The notes below the pieces were generated by a model. That model was not told the origin of the DNA, ran no database searches, and saw only the letters and a list, made by a program, of their open reading frames with translations. Shown piece after piece: positions 1 to 5,491 of a DNA stretch of 5,491 nucleotides. The position numbers and the translations under genes were made by a program. Each line of letters begins with the position of its first letter. Position 1 is the first letter of the stretch. The stretch is from Spirochaetales bacterium (GTDB lineage: Bacteria > Spirochaetota > Spirochaetia > Treponematales > Rectinemataceae). The DNA lies in assembly GCA_015657395.1 (NCBI GenBank), contig JADLKI010000003.1, forward strand, positions 20,520 through 26,010, written 5' to 3'.

Positions 1-564
1 CACGCTCTGACCAATTTTCCTTGGGTCGTCGTCGACGAGGCACACGGGCTTCAGGCTCTTCGCGAAGCCGCTCTGCTTCATCTCCCTGATGACCATGCTT
101 CCCGCCGCGCCGGCCCCGACGATCATCACCCGCGCCGCGGCCTTCTGCCTTTTTACATCAAGAAACGGGAGAAAGCGCCTGAAAACCCTGAACAAAATCC
201 TGAAGCCCACCACGCCTACCGTCACGAATATAATAGCAAGCACCGTGACGCTCCTGGGAACCGGACTCCCCAGCACGACATCCAGCACCAGAACGGCGAT
301 TCCCGCAGCGACACAGCCACCCGTCGCGAGGAGAAACTCATCCAGACTCGCCAGCTCCCACAACGACGCATAGAGCCTAAAAATATACAGAACGGCGACA
401 AAAATGAGGCTGAACAGCACAGAGTGCTGCCACAGAGCATTCCAATACGGTTGCGGAACATTGAACTCGAACCTGAATCCCAGAGCGAGCGCAAAGGCGA
501 GGTTCAAGAACGCCACGTCTATCAACATGAGCGCAACTTTTTTCCCATATATTTTTTGAATCAT
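1..564 (-). CDS. Membrane-anchored nucleotide-sugar 4,6-dehydratase (CapD/WbpM/PglF family), N-terminal part, cut by the window edge
   Basis: The minus strand is open from an ATG at 564 to the left edge, giving 188 residues with no stop. Four hydrophobic stretches at about residues 9-28, 49-66, 75-98 and 109-127 match the four-helix membrane domain of large CapD-family dehydratases. They are followed by the Rossmann motif VGAGAAG (149-155) and an LVDDDPRKIG segment (176-185), the usual nucleotide-binding start of the first cytoplasmic domain. The catalytic SDR domain would lie beyond the window, so activity and completeness cannot be judged. By family, it would dehydrate a UDP-N-acetylhexosamine at the inner membrane for surface glycan synthesis. 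It starts 53 bases after the dehydratase gene at 618-2459, same strand, probably one operon. The ribosome site before the ATG is weak (TTGGGCACTCATC), so an upstream TTG at about 594 is possible. The two proteins share architecture but not close sequence, so they look like paralogues rather than a recent duplication. Confidence 0.88.
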   Translation of the reverse strand, partial: MIQKIYGKKVALMLIDVAFLNLAFALALGFRFEFNVPQPYWNALWQHSVLFSLIFVAVLYIFRLYASLWELASLDEFLLATGGCVAAGIAVLVLDVVLGSPVPRSVTVLAIIFVTVGVVGFRILFRVFRRFLPFLDVKRQKAAARVMIVGAGAAGSMVIREMKQSGFAKSLKPVCLVDDDPRKIGQSV

Positions 565-617
565 GATGAGTGCCCAATATACGCAAAATGGCAAATTATG
601 GCAATAGTATCCTTTCT

Positions 618-2459
618 CTATACCGCAGCCGATGCCCTATACTCAGGCACCAGGGCCTTGAGCATCTCCACCGTTTCTGCGGGGCTCATGGCTTGGCGGC
701 CTTCGGCGGTCTTGTGCAAAAAAGCTTCCAACAACTGTTTGTGGCCATTCAGATCACCGTTTACCTTGGCCTTGAACACCTTGGGATTGTCGGTGGGGAT
801 GATCGTGTCCTTGTCGCTGAGCTTTTCCTCGTAGAGCTTTTCGCCCGGGCGCAAGCCCGTCACCACGATCTTACTGCGCTCGTCGCCGTAGTACTGGATG
901 AGGCGCTCGGCGAACTGGTAGATGTTCACCGGCTCGCCCATCTCCAGCACCATCACCTCGCCGCCTTTGGCGATAGCCCCGGCCAGGAAGACCAGGCTCA
1001 CCGCCTCGGAGATGGTCATAAAGTAGCGGATGATTCGCCTGTCGGTGACGGTGATGGGCAGCCCCAGGCGAATCTGCTCCATAAAGAGGGGCAGCATGGA
1101 GCCGCGGCTTCCCAGCACGTTGCCGAAGCGCACGCAGACGATCTCGGTCTCCGGCGTGCTCAAGGTGGAGGCGATCTGCTCGGCCACCCGCTTGGTGGCG
1201 CCCATAACGTTGGTGGGATTGACCGCCTTGTCGGAGGAGATGAGGATGCAGCGCCGCGCCTTGTGGGCCACCGCGGCGGAGAAGACGTTGTAGGTGCCCA
1301 GGATATTGGTTCTGACCGCCTCTTCGGGGTAGTACTCCATCATGGGCACATGCTTGTAGGCCGCGGCGTGGAAGACCAGTTCCGGGTTGTAGGCGGCGAA
1401 AATATCGTCCACTTTCTTTGAATCCCGCACGTTGCAGACGATGGGCATAATCCTGTCGGAAAACTCCTGAGAGTAACCGTGAAGGCGCAGGGAAAGATCG
1501 TGGAGTTCGGTTTCGTCGATATCCAGGAGCAGGAGCTTTTTAGGCCCGTAATCCAGAAGCTGGGTGCAGATCTCGTTGCCTATGGATCCCCCGGCCCCGG
1601 TCACCAGCACGCAGCGGTCCCGCACCATCGCATCGATGGAAATCCTGTCGATGCTCACAGAGGTTCTGCCCAGGAAGTCGTCGTAGTTGATGGACCGCAG
1701 GTCCAGCGACTCCTTGTGGTAGCGCTCCATCTCGAATATCGACGGCACTATGTGCACCTGCGCGCCTGAGTCCTTGGCGCTCTTCAGCGCGATCTGCAGG
1801 TTCTCGGCCTTGAGATCCGTAATGGCGATGATGAGAGCCTGAATCCCCTTTTCCCGCAGGACGCCGTCGATATCCTCGAGGCTTCCCAATACGGGGAGCC
1901 CCTGGATCAGGGTACCGCGCTTCAATGGATCGTCGTCGATAAAGCCCAGCACGTAGTAGGGCAGCTTGCGCTTGAAATAGGAATGCGCCAGCTGAACTCC
2001 GATCTCCCCCGCCCCGTAGACGAGGGTGCGCGGGTAGCCTTCTTCGTTGTTCCTATTGAAATGATAGGTAAGCGCCATCCTGTAGAGAATCCTGTAGCCC
2101 AGAATGGACACGCTCACTCCCAGATAATAGGGTATGAAGAACCTCGCGGCCTGGCTGACGTCCCTGGTATAGAGCAAGAGGACGATCAAGATCACGAAGC
2201 CCGAAAAGGTAAGGGCCGCCTGCCCCCGCAGCGCCAATTCCAGGGAGCTGTCCTTCAGCCGAATGGCGTAGACCTTGGCCAGCCACAGCACCAGTATCTG
2301 AAATGCCACGAGGACCGACAGGGCCGGCAGATGGGTGAACACCTCGCTCATGCTCTCCGTAGCGATATAGGAAGCCAAGAATATGGAAAGAAAGCTAAAA
2401 AAGATATCGGCGACAATCAAGACAAGGTGTCGCGAAATCCTATTAGTTTTTATTCTCAT
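618..2459 (-). CDS. Membrane-anchored UDP-N-acetylglucosamine 4,6-dehydratase-like protein (CapD/WbpM/PglF family), complete
   Basis: The 613-residue product has four membrane helices (about 11-33, 44-66, 82-99 and 105-130). A first Rossmann fold follows (YGAGEIG 148-154, FIDDDP 174-179), then a C-terminal SDR dehydratase domain with the NAD motif TGAGGSIG (287-294), LLLDIDE (310-316), HAAAYKHVP (364-372) and GLRPGEKLYEE (535-545). The active-site stretch SSDKAVNPTNVMGATKR (408-424) has Met419 where classic SDRs have Tyr, with Lys423. This Met-for-Tyr change is known in large family members such as WbpM and PglF, and the Asp410-Lys411 pair matches their catalytic residues. By family it makes UDP-4-keto-6-deoxy-GlcNAc, precursor of QuiNAc-, FucNAc- or bacillosamine-type sugars. 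Substrate is inferred. I chose ATG 2459 because GGGAG lies 5 bases upstream. The in-frame ATG at 2507 (629 residues) has no ribosome site and lies about 10 bases from a TATAAT box. It probably heads an operon with the gene at 1-564. Confidence 0.93.
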   Translation of the reverse strand: MRIKTNRISRHLVLIVADIFFSFLSIFLASYIATESMSEVFTHLPALSVLVAFQILVLWLAKVYAIRLKDSSLELALRGQAALTFSGFVILIVLLLYTRDVSQAARFFIPYYLGVSVSILGYRILYRMALTYHFNRNNEEGYPRTLVYGAGEIGVQLAHSYFKRKLPYYVLGFIDDDPLKRGTLIQGLPVLGSLEDIDGVLREKGIQALIIAITDLKAENLQIALKSAKDSGAQVHIVPSIFEMERYHKESLDLRSINYDDFLGRTSVSIDRISIDAMVRDRCVLVTGAGGSIGNEICTQLLDYGPKKLLLLDIDETELHDLSLRLHGYSQEFSDRIMPIVCNVRDSKKVDDIFAAYNPELVFHAAAYKHVPMMEYYPEEAVRTNILGTYNVFSAAVAHKARRCILISSDKAVNPTNVMGATKRVAEQIASTLSTPETEIVCVRFGNVLGSRGSMLPLFMEQIRLGLPITVTDRRIIRYFMTISEAVSLVFLAGAIAKGGEVMVLEMGEPVNIYQFAERLIQYYGDERSKIVVTGLRPGEKLYEEKLSDKDTIIPTDNPKVFKAKVNGDLNGHKQLLEAFLHKTAEGRQAMSPAETVEMLKALVPEYRASAAV

Positions 2460-2516
2460 TTTTTCTCCCAAAGGGTTGCCAAACTCATTTTTTAAAGCAG
2501 TTCTCATTTTACGGAG

Positions 2517-2522
2517 ATTATA
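2517..2522 (-). promoter_or_regulatory. Probable -10 box of the dehydratase promoter
   Basis: The minus strand reads a perfect TATAAT here, 57 bases upstream of the preferred ATG at 2459. Transcription starting about 7 bases downstream would give a leader of roughly 50 bases. No convincing -35 lies at 16-18 bp spacing (CGATTT at 17 bp). The 9-mer ATAATCTCC recurs at 2573-2581, so a second promoter-like or regulator-bound copy is possible. Confidence 0.4.
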
Positions 2523-2613
2523 TCGTTCTTTACCATTTAAAATCGAGCCTGTATCAAACAGTCCTCATGTTGGGAGATTATCACCCCCTATCGCTTAGCC
2601 TGATAAGATTCTT

Positions 2614-2648
2614 GACAAGATAACAGGATTACCAGGATTAACATGGGA
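2614..2648 (+). repeat. Left arm of an imperfect inverted repeat
   Basis: This 35-base stretch, GACAAGATAACAGGATT followed by ACCAGGATTAACATGGGA, matches the reverse complement of 2848-2880. There are only about three mismatches and two single-base gaps, and the blocks TAACAGGATT and GATTAACA are identical. It also holds an internal direct repeat, CAGGATTA twice at 9-base spacing. Homology ends abruptly on both sides, as expected for the terminal repeat of a small unit. It could also be a dispersed repeat caught twice in opposite orientation. Confidence 0.75.
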
Positions 2649-2652
2649 CATC

Positions 2653-2855
2653 CTAGTAGAGAGGAATGGGCTCGCGTTCCTCGCGAAGTTTTTCTATCCG
2701 GTACCAATAATAAAACACTTCTTTGCCCGGAACGGCGTATCTCCCACGGCCGATCCTACGCAACGAACCTCTGGCAACCATCTCATGCAAACGCCACAGA
2801 ATCGTGGGGAAGCGATAAATGATCGAATCTCCTCTACGGTAAAGCTTTCCCTGTT
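2653..2855 (-). pseudogene. Frameshifted remnant of a winged-helix (DUF6577/AbiEi antitoxin-like) gene
   Basis: Two overlapping minus-strand frames join into one winged-helix domain. The first reads INRESFTVEEIRSFIASP (2858-2805). The second, entered near a CCCC run at 2806-2809, reads TILWRLHEMVARG, then SLRRIGRGRYAVPG and a charged tail EKLREEREPIPLY ending at TAG 2653-2655. The pattern of an F-x-x-x-E-I helix, a T-I-x-W-R-L recognition helix and an R-x-GRGxY wing is typical of the N-terminal DNA-binding domain of DUF6577 and AbiEi-like proteins. Neither frame has a start codon with a ribosome site, and the first is closed upstream by the TGA that ends gene X (2900-2902). The rest of any such protein is missing. 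It lies wholly between the two inverted-repeat arms. The domain reading is fairly secure, the family name less so, and it is probably non-functional. Confidence 0.6.
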
Positions 2856-2880
2856 AATCGTGCAAATCCTGTTACTTGTC
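2848..2880 (-). repeat. Right arm of the imperfect inverted repeat
   Basis: Read on the minus strand this begins GACAAGTAACAGGATT and ends GATTAACAGGGA, pairing with 2614-2648 on the plus strand. It lies 20 bases beyond the stop codon of gene X, so the unit sits directly behind the hic operon. The upstream end of the winged-helix reading frame (RICTINRE) is encoded inside this arm, so the repeat and the gene remnant overlap rather than merely adjoin. Confidence 0.75.
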
Positions 2881-2899
2881 CTTAGAAAATATGGAAAGC

Positions 2900-3425
2900 T
2901 TACTGTTCAAAAGACCTTAGTAATTCTAGTAGCGTATCGGATTTTACCGGGGCGGATGCAAAAAAGATCTTCGCCTCGATGCCGATTCCTTCACGGGCTT
3001 CGATCGATAAATATTTGTCAGCCATGGTGATCGAGTGGTTTTTTAAATCTTCGTTTTCGCCCAGATAGCGAATTTTAAATCGTAGTCCTGCAGGTGTAAT
3101 AGCCGCTCTCATCGATGTGGGGGCAATGACTGTTCGGGAGGAGAGAGATTCAGGAATTCTCTCCGCAATAGAACCCGAAACAAGGCGAGAAAAATCGATA
3201 CTCAATTGAACCGTAGATTGAGACTCATCGATTTCAAGGACTGGCGAGATAGGACGAATTTCGTGTCGCGTTTCGCATGAGGCAATAAGGTGGTACGTTC
3301 AGTTTTGCGCAACCATATTTATTGATAATCGCGGTTGAAAATGAGTCGAGCATCAAGGCCATGAAATCCAAAGAATCAACGGGGAACAAATCGATGAGCG
3401 TCGATCTGAGGTCTATTATTTGCAT
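2900..3425 (-). pseudogene. Unrecognised third gene of the hic operon (gene X), apparently split by a frameshift
   Basis: An ATG at 3425 opens a frame whose first ~42 residues look coding (RSTLIDLFPVDSLDFMALML, then DSFSTAIINKYGCAKL). That frame continues only to a TGA at 3234-3236 with unconvincing residues. From about 3298 the next frame (+1) becomes protein-like and stays open to TGA 2900-2902: LIASCETRHEIRPISPVLEI, FSRLVSGSIAERI, then a tail ending LLELLRSFEQ. Joined, these give about 174 residues with no signal peptide or membrane segment. The downstream part alone could start only at a TTG (3205) without a good ribosome site. The ATG overlaps the hicB stop by 10 bases, so translation was probably coupled to hicB. 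I do not recognise the family, and a SecB-like chaperone fold is not supported. A sequencing error near 3285-3301 could mimic the break. Confidence 0.55.
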
Positions 3426-3979
3426 AGTTCCGCTCCTAAAGACGGCGCAACCGTCGAGACATTCATTTGGACGATTGCATAGCTTGCTGAATTAGCAGCA
3501 AAAGCATCTGAATAACTCGGCTGGCTATTTTTTGCCCAGATACTTGCGACCTGAGCAGGTTTCTGCCAGGACCCTCCTTCAAATTGCGATGATAGTGTAC
3601 GTGTCGCCAAAGAGAGTTGTTTGACCGCTTTATCGATAGAATCTGCGTAGAGGTTTCGCTCGATCAAGGATGTGAGAAACTGGTTCAGGGAACAGCCCTC
3701 CTGGCGTGAGCGCATTGTGGCCATCCGATGGGTTTCGGGTGAAAGCCTCAACGATATGTTGCCCTTGAATTCTCTTTCCGAGAGGGGAATCGGAGCTTCT
3801 CTCCCCTCCTCAGCAAGAATGCCAACCGCTTCTTCGACAACGGATCGGATTGCCGCGTATGCTTGTTCTGGGGTCGTGCCATCGGCGCTGAGATAAGGGA
3901 ATTCCGCAACGGAACTTATAAACGCCGCATCTTCTTCTGAATAATGAAGATGAAATTCATACTTATCTATAATATCCAT
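3416..3979 (-). CDS. hicB: HicB-family antitoxin with C-terminal extension
   Basis: The 187-residue protein has two parts typical of HicB. An N-terminal partial RNase-H-like fold contains YEFHLHYSEEDAAFISSVAE (7-26), the Pro-containing FPYLSADGTTPEQA segment and the VEEAVGILAEEGREAPIP helix. A ribbon-helix-helix DNA-binding domain (about 71-110) reads FKGNISLRLSPETHRM and then GCSLNQFLTSLIERNL. By family, HicB neutralises the HicA mRNA interferase and represses its own operon. Residues 111-187 are an extra Ser/Ala-rich tail with no family I recognise. ATG 3979 is preferred because GAGGAAGGG lies 8 bases upstream; the GTG at 3988 sits directly on that site. The gene starts 5 bases after the hicA stop and overlaps gene X by 10 bases, so the three form one operon. 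The reading frame is intact although its toxin partner is degraded. Confidence 0.88.
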   Translation of the reverse strand: MDIIDKYEFHLHYSEEDAAFISSVAEFPYLSADGTTPEQAYAAIRSVVEEAVGILAEEGREAPIPLSEREFKGNISLRLSPETHRMATMRSRQEGCSLNQFLTSLIERNLYADSIDKAVKQLSLATRTLSSQFEGGSWQKPAQVASIWAKNSQPSYSDAFAANSASYAIVQMNVSTVAPSLGAELCK

Positions 3980-3984
3980 TCGAA

Positions 3985-4164
3985 TCACCCTTCCTCATTT
4001 CTCCGCTTTAGGAGAGCTGCGACTTGCCTTTGCTGATAGCGCTTCGCATCGCCGCTCGGTCCGCTCTGAATATTGACAATCTCTCCCGCATACGGATCTT
4101 CGTAGAATCTATGACTGGTAGCATTTTCTCTTAATGAAAGCACTATTGATACTATATGACAATA
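3985..4164 (-). pseudogene. hicA: Degraded or 5'-truncated HicA-family toxin
   Basis: This minus-strand frame ends at TGA 3985-3987, five bases before hicB. It reads TSHRFYEDPYAGEIVNIQ, then SGDAKRYQQRQVAALLKRRN. This matches a HicA subfamily whose members carry a GSHxxF catalytic-His motif followed by a V/L-N-I/L-Q strand and a GxAKPYQVRQFL helix. The His (codon 4111-4113) is kept, but the preceding Gly is Thr-Ser in context and KPYQ is KRYQ. The upstream part YCHIVSIVLSLREN is only loosely HicA-like. The frame is closed by a TAG at 4195-4197, and it has no ATG and no ribosome site, so the 5' end is lost or decayed. The genuine toxin would be an mRNA-cleaving dsRBD-fold protein; this one is probably inactive. 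The upstream limit is approximate. Identification rests on the C-terminal motifs and the position in front of hicB. Confidence 0.68.
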
Positions 4165-4288
4165 ATTATTTTTGAGGCTGTATGAGATAAAGCTCTATGA
4201 TACACTCAAGATGTGCAAATAACTCATTGTAAATTAAAGAAAAGTACTCAAATAAGGCTTGCTGAGTTTTTTGTACTTGAGGTAACTG

Positions 4289-4318
4289 CGATAACGTAAA
4301 CTATCTTTCGATAACGTA
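4289..4318. repeat. Direct repeat CGATAACGTA, two copies 20 bp apart
   Basis: CGATAACGTA occurs at 4289-4298 and again at 4309-4318, exactly two helical turns apart. It lies in the AT-rich spacer (about 4165-4325) between the hicA remnant and the IS1182 left end. I see no convincing gene there: short minus-strand open frames exist but have no starts. The repeat could be a protein-binding site of the old operon or of the element. Confidence 0.5.
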
Positions 4319-4325
4319 TTCTAAA

Positions 4326-4980
4326 GGGGCTGTTGCCGAACGGAATGAAGCTTTACTCAAAGGAATGAAGGAGCTAGGCTGAATATCAGAGGTAGTCGAT
4401 GCAGGGACGAAAGAGTAATGAGCCGAAATTGTTCTACCAGGTCAGTCTGGATCGTTTTGTTCCCCAGGATCATATCATTCGAAAGATGCAGGATGTTCTT
4501 GATCTTACCTACTTGTATACAGCGACGAAACCATACTACGCCCATGACGGGAAGCCCTCCATTGATCCGATAGTTCTCTTCAAGCTCTACATCATAGGAT
4601 ATTTCTTCGGCATTCCTTCGGAGCGAAGGATTCTGAAAGAGGTTCAGGTCAATCTTGTTTATCGCTGGTACCTTGGGTATGACCTTGATGAAATGCTACC
4701 CGATCACAGTATCCTCACCAAAGCACGGTATCGTTTTCCGGAACCACTGTTCGAGCAATGCTTCAAACACATTGTCTGTCTCTGTAAGGATGCGGGACTC
4801 ATTGATGGGACCTTTCACTTTATCGATTCGACCGTGGTGAAGGCAGATGTGGCACAAGAATCATTCAGAGCACGGCTTCTTCCTGTAGAAGAGTATCTGA
4901 AGGAAGTACAGGTGAATGCGGAGCAGGACTATGCCTTCAATGGGACGGTTGACCCTGAGAAGATGGGCGGCAGGATATAA
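4326..4980 (+). mobile_element. IS1182-family insertion sequence, left part, interrupted
   Basis: The element probably begins at GGGGCTGTTGCCGAACGG (4326), which resembles the ends of IS1182-type elements, about 70 bases ahead of its transposase. Two copies of GGAATGAAG at 4342-4350 and 4362-4370, 20 bp apart, lie just inside that end and may bind transposase. The right part is absent from the window because an IS3-type element is inserted at about 4980. The left boundary is inferred, since the matching right terminus and target duplication cannot be seen. Confidence 0.65.
4399..4980 (+). pseudogene. IS1182-family transposase, truncated after 193 residues
   Basis: ATG 4399 has AGAGG six bases upstream. 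The product opens with the DUF772-type N-terminal domain of IS1182 transposases: LFYQVSLDRFVPQDHIIRKM (11-30), SIDPIVLFKLYIIGYFFGI (54-72), ERRILKEVQVNLVYRWYLGY (75-94) and LPDHSILTKARYRF (100-113). The first catalytic Asp of the DDE triad is Asp143 in HFIDSTVVKAD (140-150). Family members usually run to about 450-500 residues, so the second Asp and the Glu are missing. The frame stops at TAA 4978-4980, directly beside the likely terminus of the opposing IS3 element, so the stop is created by the insertion. The fragment cannot catalyse transposition alone; the other half should lie beyond the IS3 element. Confidence 0.88.
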
Positions 4981-5491
4981 TGAGCCCACCTGTCTAGACA
5001 GAAAAGAATCAGAAATAGGGTGGACTTCAGCTCCTCTCATGCTACATTCTTGAGTTCCCCAACGGGGAACTTGCTCCAATACATCGTGTCTGGAGTTTCG
5101 TACTCCAAGGATTGATGGAATCGCTCACTGTTATAAAATGCAAGGTAGCGCGCAAGTCCATTTTTCAGTTCCGTCATAGTCCGGTAATCCTTAAGATAAA
5201 TATCTTCGTACTTCAAGGATCGCCAGAATCGTTCAACGAAGATGTTGTCCAAGGCACGATTAACGCCATCCATGCTGATACGTATACCTTGAGATTCCAG
5301 CACCGATACAAACGCGTCAGAAGTAAACTGACTTCCCTGGTCGGTATTGAAAATACTTGGTACTCCATACAGCGCGATAGCTTCTTCGAACGCCGATACG
5401 CAAAATTGGGCATCCATGGTGTTAGAAACTCGCCAGGAAAGTATCTTCCGGGAATACAAGTCAATAATCGTCACGAGGTAAACGTAACCAC
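4981..5491 (-). mobile_element. IS3-family insertion sequence, downstream end, continuing past the right edge
   Basis: The likely terminus is TGAGCCCACCTGTC at 4981, matching the TGA-starting ends common in this family. It directly abuts the broken IS1182 transposase. Between the end and the orfB stop are 56 non-coding bases holding a perfect 12-bp palindrome, CTGTCTAGACAG (4990-5001). The element's upstream end and orfA are outside the window, so the target duplication cannot be checked. Confidence 0.7.
5037..5491 (-). CDS. IS3-family transposase OrfB, C-terminal part, cut by the window edge
   Basis: The minus strand is open from the right edge to the stop at 5037, giving about 150 residues of an rve-type integrase core. 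The visible start, GYVYLVTIIDLYSRKILSW, follows the missing first catalytic Asp. The second Asp is in FNTDQGSQFTS and the Glu in DNIFVERFWRSLKYE, separated by exactly 35 residues, the DD(35)E spacing of IS3 OrfB. The terminal LARYLAFYNSERFHQSL motif is also typical. What is visible has no stop or missing key residue, so the copy may be intact. OrfB is normally made by -1 frameshifting from orfA, which would lie to the right. A GTG inside the frame (5474) is not the true start. Confidence 0.92.
   Translation of the reverse strand, partial: GYVYLVTIIDLYSRKILSWRVSNTMDAQFCVSAFEEAIALYGVPSIFNTDQGSQFTSDAFVSVLESQGIRISMDGVNRALDNIFVERFWRSLKYEDIYLKDYRTMTELKNGLARYLAFYNSERFHQSLEYETPDTMYWSKFPVGELKNVA

Noticed and set aside
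222..494. Minus-strand open frame of 90 codons, Ser/Arg/Cys-rich
   Set aside because: It lies in another frame of the left-edge dehydratase, whose own frame shows four membrane helices and a Rossmann motif.
570..1421. Long plus-strand open frame of 283 codons opposite the dehydratase gene
   Set aside because: It is antisense to a gene with a full set of family motifs, its His/Gly/Ala-rich product reflects GC-rich codons read backwards, and it has no recognisable domain.
1983..2495. Plus-strand open frame of 170 codons opposite the dehydratase N-terminus
   Set aside because: Antisense shadow of the membrane-helix region, with Gln/His-rich low-complexity translation and no family signature.
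2614..2880. CRISPR-like repeats from the AACAGGATTA motifs
   Set aside because: Only two long copies exist, in opposite orientation, with no regular spacers and no cas genes.
2785..3030. Plus-strand open frame of 81 codons across the inverted-repeat unit and gene X
   Set aside because: It crosses unrelated features, has no family resemblance, and is antisense to the better-supported winged-helix remnant and gene X.
2900..3425. Gene X as a SecB-like chaperone of a toxin-antitoxin-chaperone system
   Set aside because: The operon position suggested it, but I could not line up any SecB motif with the sequence.
4238..4280. Possible rho-independent terminator (ACTCA...TGAGT followed by TTTTT)
   Set aside because: The stem is only 5 bp with a 12-base loop and low GC, too weak to call.
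4140..4320. Minus-strand open frame reading SLIYNELFAHLECIIELYLI as a small gene
   Set aside because: No start codon or ribosome site, only about 46 codons between stops in AT-rich sequence, and other frames look equally protein-like.

Overview
This is a bacterial window with no strong taxonomic marker. The two left-hand genes are GC-rich and belong to a surface-polysaccharide locus. The right half is lower in GC and holds a decayed toxin-antitoxin operon, a small inverted-repeat unit and two nested insertion sequences. The short AACAGGATTA-type repeats and the gene mix would fit a spirochaete or an anaerobic Gram-positive, but that is a guess.

Positions 1-2459 (minus strand) carry two tandem genes for membrane-anchored nucleoside-diphosphate-sugar 4,6-dehydratases of the CapD/WbpM/PglF family. 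The first, at 618-2459, is complete. The second begins at 564 and runs off the left edge, so only its membrane domain and the start of its first Rossmann domain are visible. Enzymes of this type supply 4-keto-6-deoxy sugar nucleotides for O-antigen, capsule or glycoprotein synthesis. A consensus TATAAT box sits just upstream of the first gene and supports the start at 2459 over one 48 bases earlier.

Positions 2614-2880 form a 267-bp unit bounded by an imperfect inverted repeat of about 34 bp. Inside it is a frameshifted, start-less remnant of a winged-helix gene resembling the N-terminal domain of DUF6577/AbiEi-like proteins.

Positions 2900-4164 (minus strand) are a hicA-hicB-X operon. Only a start-less, degraded hicA toxin remnant survives. 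The hicB antitoxin is intact, with two domains and an unusual C-terminal extension. The third gene, X, is unrecognised, overlaps the end of hicB by 10 bases and appears broken by one frameshift. The antitoxin is therefore probably an orphan.

Positions 4165-5491 hold an AT-rich spacer with a 10-bp direct repeat at 20-bp spacing, then the left part of an IS1182-family element. Its transposase stops after 193 residues because an IS3-family element has inserted in the opposite orientation. The IS3 element continues past the right edge. The right half reads as a decay zone beside the polysaccharide locus. I see no intact new system, but the third gene X and the inverted-repeat winged-helix unit deserve a closer look.
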